Source: Chloroflexota bacterium (GTDB lineage: Bacteria > Chloroflexota > Dehalococcoidia > SM23-28-2 > RBG-16-64-32). Taken from it: a stretch of DNA of 6,930 nt. The stretch spans positions 1 through 6,930 of the forward strand of contig JADFKG010000109.1 in assembly GCA_022565075.1 (NCBI GenBank). Reading direction: 5' to 3'. The first letter of the stretch is position 1; each line of letters opens with the position of its first letter. The notes below the pieces were generated by a model that searched no databases, was not told the DNA's origin, and saw only the letters and a list, made by a program, of their open reading frames with translations. Positions 1 to 6,456 of this stretch are shown here, one piece after another. Made by a program: the position numbers and the translations under genes.

Positions 1-2
1 TG

Positions 3-59
3 GCCATCGTCGGGCCCTTCCGCTCCGACAAGCGCTTCGCCGCCCTCCTGCCGTCCTAG
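3..59 (+). CDS. C-terminal end of an unidentified protein (cut by window edge)
   Basis: In the frame starting at position 3 there are 18 sense codons and then TAG at 57-59. The peptide ends FRSDKRFAALLPS. All 18 sense codons end in G or C, which fits coding sequence in this GC-rich genome. A strong terminator 70 bases downstream on the same strand supports a gene ending here. The tail resembles the 'RSDPRF..LL' ending seen in many TPR-repeat, kinase or cyclase-type regulators, but 18 residues cannot identify a family and no function is assigned. It converges on groEL. Confidence 0.45.
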   Translation, partial: AIVGPFRSDKRFAALLPS

Positions 60-127
60 GGCAGGATCACCACCCTGGACATCGGCCGGCGATATCTCGC
101 CGTCGCAGCCCGCGCCCCCAGATAATG

Positions 128-162
128 AAACCGCCCCGCCGTGTCCGGCGGGGCGGTTTTTT
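128..162 (+). terminator. Rho-independent terminator between convergent genes
   Basis: The arms 128-141 (AAACCGCCCCGCCG) and 146-159 (CGGCGGGGCGGTTT) pair perfectly over 14 bp around a 4-base TGTC loop, followed by a T-run at 157-162. The orientation suits the + strand gene ending at 59. The hairpin also lies about 20 bases beyond the groEL stop. On the - strand the opposite arm ends in three U, so it may act weakly in both directions. Confidence 0.9.
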
Positions 163-182
163 CGCGCGTTAGGTGATAGCGC

Positions 183-1814
183 CTAGTACTCCGGCATCGG
201 CGGCGGACCGCCGGCCGGCATCGCCGGCGTCTCACTCGGAATCTCCGTCACCAGAGACTCCGTGGTCAGCACCAGCGCCGCGATCGACGCCGCGTTCTCA
301 ATCGCCGTTCGGGTCACCTTCGCCGGGTCGATGATGCCCTTCTTGAGCATATCGCCGTAGGTGTCTTCGGCCGCGTCGTAGCCGTAGTTCGCATCCTTGC
401 TCGCACGCACGTTCTCGACGATCACCTGGCCTTCCTTGCCACCGTTCTCGGCGATCAGCCGCAGCGGCTCTTCAAGCGCCTTCGAGATGATCTGAACGCC
501 CATCCGCTCGTCTGGCTTCAGCTCCGCGCCCAGCTTGACCAGCCCCTTCTGCGCCCGCAGAAGCGCCACGCCACCACCGGGGACGATCCCCTCTTCAACA
601 GCCGCGCGCGTGGCCGAGAGCGCGTCCTCGACACGCAGCTTGCGCTCCTTCAGCTCAACTTCAGTCGCGGCGCCTACCTTGACGATCGCCACGCCGCCGG
701 CAAGCTTCGCCAGGCGCTCCTGCAGCTTCTCACGATCGAACTCCGAGGAGGCGTCCTCAGACTGGGCCTTGATCTGCTTGATGCGCGTCTGGATGGCAGC
801 GTCGGAGCCGTGGCCCTCGATGATCACCGTGTCTTCCTTCGTCGAGACGACGCGGCGGGCGCGGCCGAGATCCTCCGGCTGCACGTTTTCCAGCTTCACT
901 CCCATGTCCTCGGTGATGAACTTGCCGCCCGTGAGGATCGCGATGTCTTCGAGGATCGCCTTGCGGCGGTCGCCGAAGCTCGGCGCCTTGATCGCCAGCG
1001 CGTTGAGGTTGCCGCGCAGCTTGTTGACGACCAGCGTGGCCAGCGCCTCACCTTCGATGTCGTCGGCGATGATCACGATGTTCTTGGTGATCTGCAGAAT
1101 GCGCTCCAGCGCCGGCAGGAAGTCCTGCACGGATGAGAGCTTCTTGTCGGTGATCAGAATGTACGGATCATCGAGCACGCACTCCATGCGGTCCGGGTTA
1201 GAGACAAAGTAGGGAGAGACATAGCCGCGGTCCAGCTGCATCCCTTCCACGAACTCAGTCTCCATGTGCAGGCCACGGCCTTCTTCTACCGTGATGACGC
1301 CGTCCTTGCCCACCTTCTCCATGACGTCGGCGATGATCTCGCCGATCTCATCGTCGTGGCCGGAGATCCTCGCCACCTGGGCGATCTGCTCCTTGCCGTC
1401 CACCGGGCTGGCGATCTTGCGTACGTGCTCCTTAACCCGGTCGACCGCCAACTCCAGGCCGCGCTTCAGCGCTATCGGGTTGGCGCCGGCGGCGACCATG
1501 CGCATGCCCTCACGGACAATCGCCTGGGCCAGCACAGTCGCGGTCGTCGTGCCGTCGCCGGCCACGTCGTTCGTCTTGCTGGCGACCTCACGGGCGAGCT
1601 GAGCGCCCAGGTTCTGGAACGGGTCCTTGAGCTCGATCTCCTTCGCCACGGAGACGCCGTCGTCAACGACGCTCGGGGGGCCGAACTTCTTTTCCAGGAT
1701 CACGTTGCGGCCGCGAGGGCCAAGCGTCACACGCACCACGTCAGCGAGCGCGTCGACACCGTCTTTGAGGCTGCGTCGGGCCTCTTCGTCAAAGAGTAGC
1801 TGTTTGGCGGGCAT
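183..1814 (-). CDS. groEL: Chaperonin GroEL (Hsp60, 60 kDa subunit)
   Basis: Complete 543-residue group I chaperonin subunit, the usual length (about 540-550). It forms the double heptameric cytosolic ring that folds proteins in an ATP-driven cycle capped by GroES. Visible landmarks are the ATP-site motif GDGTTT at 86-91, with Asp87 matching E. coli Asp87; VEDALSATRAAVEEG at about 395-409, with Asp397 matching the hydrolytic Asp398; the glycine turn PGGG at 412-415; and GIIDPAKV near 493-500, with Asp496 matching Asp495. The apical substrate-binding stretch (SVQDFLPALERIL, 228-240) is intact. The ATG is preceded by GGAGG at 1819-1823, 4 bases away. The C-terminus is short and Pro/Met-rich (PPPMPEY) rather than a long GGM tail. 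It is the second gene of the operon, 80 bases after groES, and no separate promoter was found. Expression should follow the CIRCE-controlled promoter upstream of groES. Confidence 0.98.
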   Translation of the reverse strand: MPAKQLLFDEEARRSLKDGVDALADVVRVTLGPRGRNVILEKKFGPPSVVDDGVSVAKEIELKDPFQNLGAQLAREVASKTNDVAGDGTTTATVLAQAIVREGMRMVAAGANPIALKRGLELAVDRVKEHVRKIASPVDGKEQIAQVARISGHDDEIGEIIADVMEKVGKDGVITVEEGRGLHMETEFVEGMQLDRGYVSPYFVSNPDRMECVLDDPYILITDKKLSSVQDFLPALERILQITKNIVIIADDIEGEALATLVVNKLRGNLNALAIKAPSFGDRRKAILEDIAILTGGKFITEDMGVKLENVQPEDLGRARRVVSTKEDTVIIEGHGSDAAIQTRIKQIKAQSEDASSEFDREKLQERLAKLAGGVAIVKVGAATEVELKERKLRVEDALSATRAAVEEGIVPGGGVALLRAQKGLVKLGAELKPDERMGVQIISKALEEPLRLIAENGGKEGQVIVENVRASKDANYGYDAAEDTYGDMLKKGIIDPAKVTRTAIENAASIAALVLTTESLVTEIPSETPAMPAGGPPPMPEY

Positions 1815-1894
1815 GGTACCTCCGGTTCAGTTGAGAAAAGGGGCACGGTACAGAAGACATGTCTCGTGTTTCCCGTCTCCTGTCTCTCGTGTAG
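1815..1894 (-). other. groES-groEL intergenic spacer with short repeats
   Basis: The 80-base spacer between the groES stop and the groEL start holds the groEL ribosome binding site at its end. The middle is unusually pyrimidine-rich on the + strand. It contains two copies of TCTCGTGT (1862-1869 and 1885-1892, 23 bases apart) and a perfect 10-bp palindrome AGACATGTCT (1855-1864). No T-tailed hairpin is present, so read-through from groES to groEL is expected. The role of the repeats is unknown. Confidence 0.5.
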
Positions 1895-2224
1895 TTACGC
1901 AAGCTTGGCGAGAATGTCGGTTTCCTTGAGGATCATGTACTCATCCTCGTCGCCGAAGATGCCACGGGGGACATCCTGCCCGCTGTACTTGGCGTAGAGC
2001 ACGCGGTCACCGTTCTTAACGTCCATCGTCACGCGCTTGCCGTTGTCGTCGATGCGGCCGGGGCCGACGGCGATCACCTTGCCAAGCTGTGGCTTTTCGC
2101 GTGCCGTGTCCGGGATCACGAGGCCGCTGGCGCGGACCTCCTCCTGGCGGCTCTGCTTGACGACGATTCGGTCGCCCAGGGGAACGACTTTAGTGCTGGC
2201 CTTTTTGGCAGTCTTCACTGGCAT
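1895..2224 (-). CDS. groES: Co-chaperonin GroES (Hsp10, 10 kDa subunit)
   Basis: Complete 109-residue co-chaperonin, the heptameric lid that binds GroEL. The core begins at VPLGDRIVVK (14-23). The mobile loop lies at about 24-45, with the GroEL-contacting hydrophobic tripeptide Leu35-Val36-Ile37 in SGLVIPDTA. Then follow GKVIAVGPGR (48-57) and the C-terminal EYMILKETDILAKL. It is somewhat longer than the usual 95-100 residues. There is a basic N-terminal extension (MPVKTAKKASTK) and a longer loop around QDVPRGIFGDEDEY (83-96). The ATG at 2224 has a strong AAGGAGG at 2236-2242, 11 bases upstream, which supports keeping the extension. It is the first gene of the operon with groEL, behind a CIRCE operator. 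Confidence 0.97.
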   Translation of the reverse strand: MPVKTAKKASTKVVPLGDRIVVKQSRQEEVRASGLVIPDTAREKPQLGKVIAVGPGRIDDNGKRVTMDVKNGDRVLYAKYSGQDVPRGIFGDEDEYMILKETDILAKLA

Positions 2225-2269
2225 GTTCCGAGTCTCCTCCTTCGCGCGAGTATAAGGTTCAAGGGGCGT

Positions 2270-2288
2270 CCCGCCGTGGGTCGGCGGG
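2270..2288 (-). other. Hairpin in the groES 5' untranslated leader
   Basis: CCCGCCG at 2270-2276 and CGGCGGG at 2282-2288 form a perfect 7-bp stem with a 5-base loop. It lies between the CIRCE element and the groES ribosome binding site. No T-run follows on either strand, so it is not an intrinsic terminator. It could stabilise the leader or limit translation at low temperature, but that is inference. Confidence 0.4.
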
Positions 2289-2290
2289 CG

Positions 2291-2317
2291 TTAGCACTCC
2301 ACAACCGCGAGTGCTAA
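2291..2317 (-). promoter_or_regulatory. CIRCE operator (HrcA binding site)
   Basis: This is a perfect inverted repeat TTAGCACTC-N9-GAGTGCTAA, identical in both arms to the known CIRCE consensus bound by the heat-shock repressor HrcA. It begins about 3 bases downstream of the predicted transcription start, and its near edge is 66 bases upstream of the groES ATG. The dimer would therefore block initiation or escape. It implies that an hrcA gene exists elsewhere in the genome. Confidence 0.97.
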
Positions 2318-2326
2318 CCAGACGCA

Positions 2327-2355
2327 ATCTTAGAACAGCCAACCCCGTGGCGCAA
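2327..2355 (-). promoter_or_regulatory. Predicted sigma-70-type promoter of groES-groEL
   Basis: On the - strand, TTGCGC (2355-2350, -35) and TAAGAT (2332-2327, -10) are separated by exactly 17 bases. The transcription start is predicted near 2320, immediately before the CIRCE element. This is the usual layout of HrcA-controlled promoters. Both hexamers are imperfect (4 of 6 for the -10), so the call rests mainly on spacing and position. Confidence 0.6.
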
Positions 2356-2378
2356 GGCCCTCCATCGCCACCGCCTCC

Positions 2379-2435
2379 CGCTCGTCCTCAGGCCCGGACG
2401 GGTCCGTAGGACTCTCGAACGGCGAACGGAGCACC
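2379..2435. repeat. Degenerate intergenic repeat, copy 1 (with 20-base insert)
   Basis: Positions 2379-2392 match 6301-6314 at 12 of 14 bases, and 2413-2435 match 6316-6338 at 20 of 23 bases, in the same orientation. Copy 1 has 20 extra bases (2393-2412) where copy 2 has one. Those bases help form a hairpin: GTCCT 2384-2388 pairs with AGGAC 2408-2412, with a GC-rich inner stem. The repeat starts 8 bases beyond the stop of the downstream ABC gene and lies before the groES promoter. The sequence style (CTCATCCTGAG...CTCGAAGGA) recalls dispersed palindromic intergenic repeats of GC-rich bacteria. Confidence 0.6.
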
Positions 2436-2443
2436 CGCGTGCC

Positions 2444-4348
2444 CTAGCTTGCGGGCTGCGGCGCCGGCGCGCCCGGTTGCCGGCCGTCATCGTCGGACTC
2501 GGCCTGCTCATACGTCATCCGGTAAAGCCGCGCGTAGAGGCCGTCCCGGGCGAGAAGCTCGGCGTGCGTGCCCACCTCCGTGATCCGGCCCTCCTGCAGC
2601 GCCACGATGCGCGTGGCGTTGCGGATCGTGGACAGGCGGTGAGCGATGACGAACGATGTGCGGCCCTTGAGCAGCTTGTTGAGCGCCTTCTGGATCACCA
2701 CTTCCGTGCGCGTGTCAACGTTGGCCGTCGCCTCATCCAGGATCAGGATGCGCGGGTCGGCGATCACCGCGCGGGCGAAAGCGATCAGCTGACGCTGCCC
2801 GACCGAGAGGTTCTGGCCGCGCTCGTGCAACGGGGTATCGTAGCCCTGCGGCAAGCGCTCGATGAAGTCGTGCGCACCGACAGTGCGCGCCGCCTCCTCA
2901 ACCTCCTCCTGCGAAGCGTCCAGGCGCCCGTAGAGGATGTTCTGCCGCACGGTGCCCGAGAATAGGAACGGGTCTTGCAGCACGATACCCAGCCGCCGCG
3001 CGATCGAGACGCGCTTGATCTTGCGGATGTCGTGACCGTCGATCAGCACGCGGCCCTCGGTCACGTCGTAGAAGCGCGGCACTAGCGACGTCAGCGTGCT
3101 CTTGCCGGCGCCGGTCGGCCCAACGATGGCGATCGTCTCACCCGCCTGCACGGTCAGGTTGATCTCCTGCAACACTTTCTGGCCTTCGACGTACTCGAAG
3201 CTGACGTTGTCGAAGACGACCTCGCCGCGGATGTCGGGCAGGTCGACGGCGTCCTCGGCGTCGAAGATCTCCGGCTTCGTGTCCAGCACCTCGAAGATGC
3301 GCTGCCCGCCGGCCATCGCCCGCTGTAGCTGCGTGTACTGCAGCACGAGGTCGCGGATCGGGTCGAAGAACTGCTGGACGTACAGCGTAAAGGCGATGAG
3401 CACGCCCACGGTCAGCGTGCCGTCCAGCACACGCATGCCGCCGAAGATGATCACCAGCGCCGTCGCCAGCGCCGTCAGCAGCTCAACGACGGGCATGATC
3501 ATCGCCGTGATTTTCCCGGCCTGCACGTTGGCTCGCCAGTTGCCGGCGTTGACCTTGTCGAAGCGCTTGGCGTTCTCGTCCTCGCGGGACATGCTCTGGA
3601 TCACGCGCACGCCGGAGACGTTCTCCTGCAGGTTGGCGTTGACCTGCGCGATCGCCTGCCGCACGCGGATGAAGGCGATGCGCGCGCGAATCTGCCAGAC
3701 CACCAGCAGCACCACCAGCAGCGGCACAACGCTCAGCGTGATCAGCGCCAGCTGCACGTCCTGGTAGAGCAGAAAACCAACGACGATGGCGATCCCGACG
3801 AAGTCCGCGAAGACGGTCAGGAAGCCCGTCGTCAGCAGCTCCTGCATCACCGTCACGTCGCTCGTCACGCGGGACATCACGCGCCCCGTCTCGTTGCGGT
3901 CGTGGAAGCTCAGCGACAGCTTCTGGATGTGGCTGAACATCTGCGTGCGCAGCCTCAGCAGGATGCGGTGCCCCATGAACGCCGTCATCACCTGCTGCAC
4001 CCACTGCGACAGCCAGCCGGCGACCGCCAGGCCCAGCAGGGCGAGGCCGATGAACGCAACGCCCCGCAGGTTCTCGGACTCGATGTACTTGTCGATCGCC
4101 AGGCCGATCAGAAACGGCTGCGTGCGCGAGACAGCCGCGAACACGATCATCGCGAAGATCGCGGTAAAAGCGCGGCCCCGGTACGGCCGCAGGTACGGCA
4201 ACAACCGCAGCACGACGGAGTGGTCGTAGACCTTGCCCAGCTGCTCGTCGTCCCAGCCATCGCCGCCGCCGCGCTGATACTGGCCCGGACGCACGTGCGC
4301 TCCCTGGTTGCTCCAGCCGCCGGCGCCGGCGCCACCCCACATGCCCAT
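2444..4348 (-). CDS. ABC exporter half-transporter, subunit with intact catalytic residues
   Basis: This 634-residue protein has a transmembrane domain fused to a nucleotide-binding domain, as in MsbA/LmrA-type exporters. A Gly-rich tail fills about residues 1-30. Six likely membrane helices lie at about 58-80, 96-116, 171-195, 198-220, 283-304 and 311-328. In the ATPase domain, Tyr386 is the likely A-loop residue, Walker A is GPTGAGKST (410-418), the Q-loop Gln is 458, the signature is LSVGQ (514-518) instead of LSGGQ, Walker B is ILILDE with catalytic Glu539, and the switch is His570. Its ATG lies 2 bases after the stop of the other half-transporter, with GGGGAG 6 bases upstream overlapping that gene's end, so the two are probably translationally coupled. 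It likely pairs with that neighbour as an inner-membrane heterodimer and supplies the functional Walker B and switch. The substrate (drug, lipid or peptide) cannot be read from sequence. A second in-frame ATG at 4342 has worse spacing. Confidence 0.93.
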   Translation of the reverse strand: MGMWGGAGAGGWSNQGAHVRPGQYQRGGGDGWDDEQLGKVYDHSVVLRLLPYLRPYRGRAFTAIFAMIVFAAVSRTQPFLIGLAIDKYIESENLRGVAFIGLALLGLAVAGWLSQWVQQVMTAFMGHRILLRLRTQMFSHIQKLSLSFHDRNETGRVMSRVTSDVTVMQELLTTGFLTVFADFVGIAIVVGFLLYQDVQLALITLSVVPLLVVLLVVWQIRARIAFIRVRQAIAQVNANLQENVSGVRVIQSMSREDENAKRFDKVNAGNWRANVQAGKITAMIMPVVELLTALATALVIIFGGMRVLDGTLTVGVLIAFTLYVQQFFDPIRDLVLQYTQLQRAMAGGQRIFEVLDTKPEIFDAEDAVDLPDIRGEVVFDNVSFEYVEGQKVLQEINLTVQAGETIAIVGPTGAGKSTLTSLVPRFYDVTEGRVLIDGHDIRKIKRVSIARRLGIVLQDPFLFSGTVRQNILYGRLDASQEEVEEAARTVGAHDFIERLPQGYDTPLHERGQNLSVGQRQLIAFARAVIADPRILILDEATANVDTRTEVVIQKALNKLLKGRTSFVIAHRLSTIRNATRIVALQEGRITEVGTHAELLARDGLYARLYRMTYEQAESDDDGRQPGAPAPQPAS

Positions 4349-4350
4349 CG

Positions 4351-6162
4351 CTAGCTCCCCGCCACGCCTTCCGCGGTGCGGCGCGAGCCCGGCGCAGGCT
4401 GCGCGGCCAGCGCCTCTTCCTGGTCCCGCAGCTCGAGGTCGTAAATCTCGCGGTAGACACCGTCGAGGGCCAGCAGCTCATCGTGGCGGCCGCGCTCAAC
4501 GACCCGGCCATCCTGCAGGACGACGATCTCGTCCGCCATCTTCACGGTGCGCAAACGCTGGGCGATCACGAACGTCGTGCGCCCGCGCATCAGTTTCTGC
4601 AACGTGCCCTGGATCAGGTACTCGGTCTCCGTGTCCACGCTCGACGTCGAGTCGTCCAGGATGAGGATGCTTGGGTCGAGAAGCAGCGTGCGGGCGATCG
4701 CGATGCGCTGCTTCTGACCGCCGGAGAGCGTGATGCCGCGCTCGCCGACCCAGGTGTCATAGCCCTCTGGCAGGCCGACGATGAAGTCGTGGATGTAGGC
4801 GGCCTTGGCGACCTCCTCCACCTCTTCGTCGGTCGCCTCGACGGCGCCGTAGGCGATGTTGTCGCGCATCGTCGCGGAGAACAGGAACACGTCCTGCTGC
4901 ACGATGCCGATCGCCGCCCGCAACGAGGCGATCTTCAGGTCCCGAATGTCGATGCCGTCGATCGTGATGCGCCCTTCCGTAACGTCGTAGAAGCGCGGCA
5001 TCAGGTTGACGATCGTTGACTTACCGCTGCCCGTCGGGCCCATCAGCGCCACCACCTGCCCGGGCTTGGCCTCGATGTTGATCCCCTTGAGAACGGGGCT
5101 CAGCGCGTCGTAGCCGAAGGAAACGTTCTCGAAGCGGACCTCTCCGGTGACGTTGGCCAGCTCCTTGGCGTCAGCCTTCTCCTGCACAGCGGACTCGGCG
5201 TCCATGATCTCGTAGATCCGTTCGCCGGCGGCGTTGGCGCGCGAGATCACCATGATGATCCAGCCCAGCACGCGTACCGGCTGCTGCAGGATCGTCAGAT
5301 AGAGGAGGAACGCGGCCAGCTCGCCGATGTCCATTCTGTCGTTCGAGACCAGCATCCCGCCGACACCAAGGGTGGCGGCAGTGGCGGCCAGCCAGACGCC
5401 GGTCATCATCGGCGCGTTGAACGCCTGCACTCTGCTCGACTCGTACGAACGCTCGAAGAGGGCCTGCGCCTCGACCTCGAACTTCTCGTCCTCGTACTCT
5501 TCCCGCGCGAACGCCTTGACCACGCGCGCGCCGGTCAGCGCCTCCTGGAGGACGCTGGCGAGCCTGCCGAGGCCCTCCTGGATCTTCATCCAGAGCGGGC
5601 GCAGCGTGAACGCCATCACACTCGAGCGCCAGATGATGAACGGGATGAACGCCCAGACGACGAGCGCCAGCTCCCAGCTCATGACCATCATCAGGACGAG
5701 CACCGCGATCAGCAGCAGGAAGACGTACGACCCGCGCAGCACACCCATCGAGATGTACCAGCGCACGGCCTCCACGTCCTGCGTCGCCCGTGACATCGTC
5801 TCGCCCGTCTTCTGTTGGTCGTGATAGGCAAACGAGAGACGCTGCAGACGGTCGTAGATGCGGTTGCGGATGTCGTAGGCGACCTTCTGGCCGATCCACT
5901 CCGAGAGATACGTCTGTCCGAAGGCGAAGATGCCACGCGCCATCGCAGCGATAACAAGCGCCCCGCCGGCGATCACCAGGTACTTCGTCTCGCCCGTCGG
6001 CTCGTCACTCAGATCATCGATGCCGATGCCGTAATTGATCGCCCAGCGGATGAGCTGGGGAATGGCGATGACAACGGCACTGGAGGCGACGACGCAGAAC
6101 GCCAGGAAAGCCACCCGCGCCTTGTAGGGAAGGAGAAAACCGAGAAGTCTGATGGAATACAT
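4351..6162 (-). CDS. ABC exporter half-transporter, subunit with degenerate ATP site
   Basis: From the chosen ATG at 6162 this is a 603-residue membrane-plus-ATPase half-transporter. Likely helices lie at about 15-37, 61-83, 137-160, 162-182, 250-272 and 280-303. The ATPase domain has Tyr351 as a candidate A-loop residue, Walker A GPTGSGKST (375-383), Q-loop Gln423, WVGERG (471-476), and a canonical LSGGQ at 479-483. Walker B reads ILILDD, so Asp504 replaces the catalytic Glu. The switch reads VIAQRL, so Gln535 replaces His. This pattern is known from the degenerate half of heterodimeric exporters such as TM287/288 and BmrCD. It is the first gene of the pair and is followed after 2 bases by its presumed partner. 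The frame stays open to a GTG at 6264 and an ATG at 6252, giving up to 637 residues. That stretch contains the best promoter, and family similarity starts only at YSIRLLGFLLPY, so 6162 is preferred. No clear Shine-Dalgarno precedes it. Confidence 0.9.
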   Translation of the reverse strand: MYSIRLLGFLLPYKARVAFLAFCVVASSAVVIAIPQLIRWAINYGIGIDDLSDEPTGETKYLVIAGGALVIAAMARGIFAFGQTYLSEWIGQKVAYDIRNRIYDRLQRLSFAYHDQQKTGETMSRATQDVEAVRWYISMGVLRGSYVFLLLIAVLVLMMVMSWELALVVWAFIPFIIWRSSVMAFTLRPLWMKIQEGLGRLASVLQEALTGARVVKAFAREEYEDEKFEVEAQALFERSYESSRVQAFNAPMMTGVWLAATAATLGVGGMLVSNDRMDIGELAAFLLYLTILQQPVRVLGWIIMVISRANAAGERIYEIMDAESAVQEKADAKELANVTGEVRFENVSFGYDALSPVLKGINIEAKPGQVVALMGPTGSGKSTIVNLMPRFYDVTEGRITIDGIDIRDLKIASLRAAIGIVQQDVFLFSATMRDNIAYGAVEATDEEVEEVAKAAYIHDFIVGLPEGYDTWVGERGITLSGGQKQRIAIARTLLLDPSILILDDSTSSVDTETEYLIQGTLQKLMRGRTTFVIAQRLRTVKMADEIVVLQDGRVVERGRHDELLALDGVYREIYDLELRDQEEALAAQPAPGSRRTAEGVAGS

Positions 6163-6200
6163 ACGAAAAAGGGGGCGGCCCGCACCACTCTGAGAGTTGA

Positions 6201-6230
6201 ATTGTACCCAAACCCTACCGTGAACGTAAA
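6201..6230 (-). promoter_or_regulatory. Predicted promoter of the ABC exporter operon
   Basis: On the - strand, TTTACG (6230-6225) and TACAAT (6206-6201) are separated by 18 bases. The -10 matches the consensus at 5 of 6 positions and the -35 at 4 of 6. Transcription would begin near 6194, about 32 bases before the ATG at 6162. It lies inside the frame that would be coding if translation began at 6264 or 6252, which argues against those starts. Confidence 0.6.
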
Positions 6231-6299
6231 GGCTGTAGCGCCTCCCGTCCATGCCCTCCGTCACACCTGTGCCATCCCGTCGCTCTGAGGCGTTCCGTC

Positions 6300-6338
6300 C
6301 CGCTCATCCTGAGGTTCTCGAAGGACGAGCGGAGCACC
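6300..6338. repeat. Intergenic palindromic repeat, copy 2
   Basis: CGCTCATCCT (6301-6310) pairs with AGGACGAGCG (6322-6331) with one A:C mismatch. The outer pair C6300-G6332 extends the stem to 11 positions. An inner GAG/CTC stem closes a GTT loop. The right flank GAGCACC is shared with copy 1 at 2379-2435 (32 of 37 aligned bases identical overall). There is no T-run, so it is not a simple terminator. It resembles dispersed REP-like intergenic repeats. Confidence 0.65.
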
Positions 6339-6456
6339 ACGCCCGGACTCAGCGCAGCGCTGTGCTCCACTCGCTGGCCCGGCACCCCACCACGGACGGG
6401 GCGGGAGAACGATCCGCGTCACATCTCACACGCCCCTTTTTATGTTGGCCAACGCG

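Noticed and set aside
535..1602. Long + strand open frames opposite groEL (535-1212, 810-1136, 1264-1602)
   Set aside because: They are antisense to an unmistakable GroEL, have Ser/Arg/Thr-rich low-complexity content typical of GC-rich shadow frames, and show no motifs.
2249..2254. TATACT on the - strand as an alternative -10 for groES
   Set aside because: It lies only a few bases before the ribosome binding site and has no -35-like hexamer at 16-18 bases. The promoter at 2355-2327 fits CIRCE placement better.
2384..2412. Hairpin after the ABC operon as an intrinsic terminator
   Set aside because: The stem (GTCCT/AGGAC plus a GC-rich inner part) is real, but no U-run follows on the - strand. 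It is better explained as part of the repeat copy, and no clear terminator for the ABC operon is seen.
2477..2965. + strand open frame of 162 codons opposite the ABC ATPase domain
   Set aside because: It is the antisense shadow of the conserved NBD motifs and has no family-like features.
3483..4511. - strand open frame of 342 codons overlapping both ABC genes
   Set aside because: It is an Arg/Ala-rich out-of-frame reading of the two ABC genes. The ABC frames have complete domain order and coupled start and stop.
4651..4653. Asp for the catalytic Glu as a sign of a dead pseudogene
   Set aside because: The frame is intact, all other motifs are present, and paired Asp/Gln changes are a known functional pattern in one half of heterodimeric exporters.
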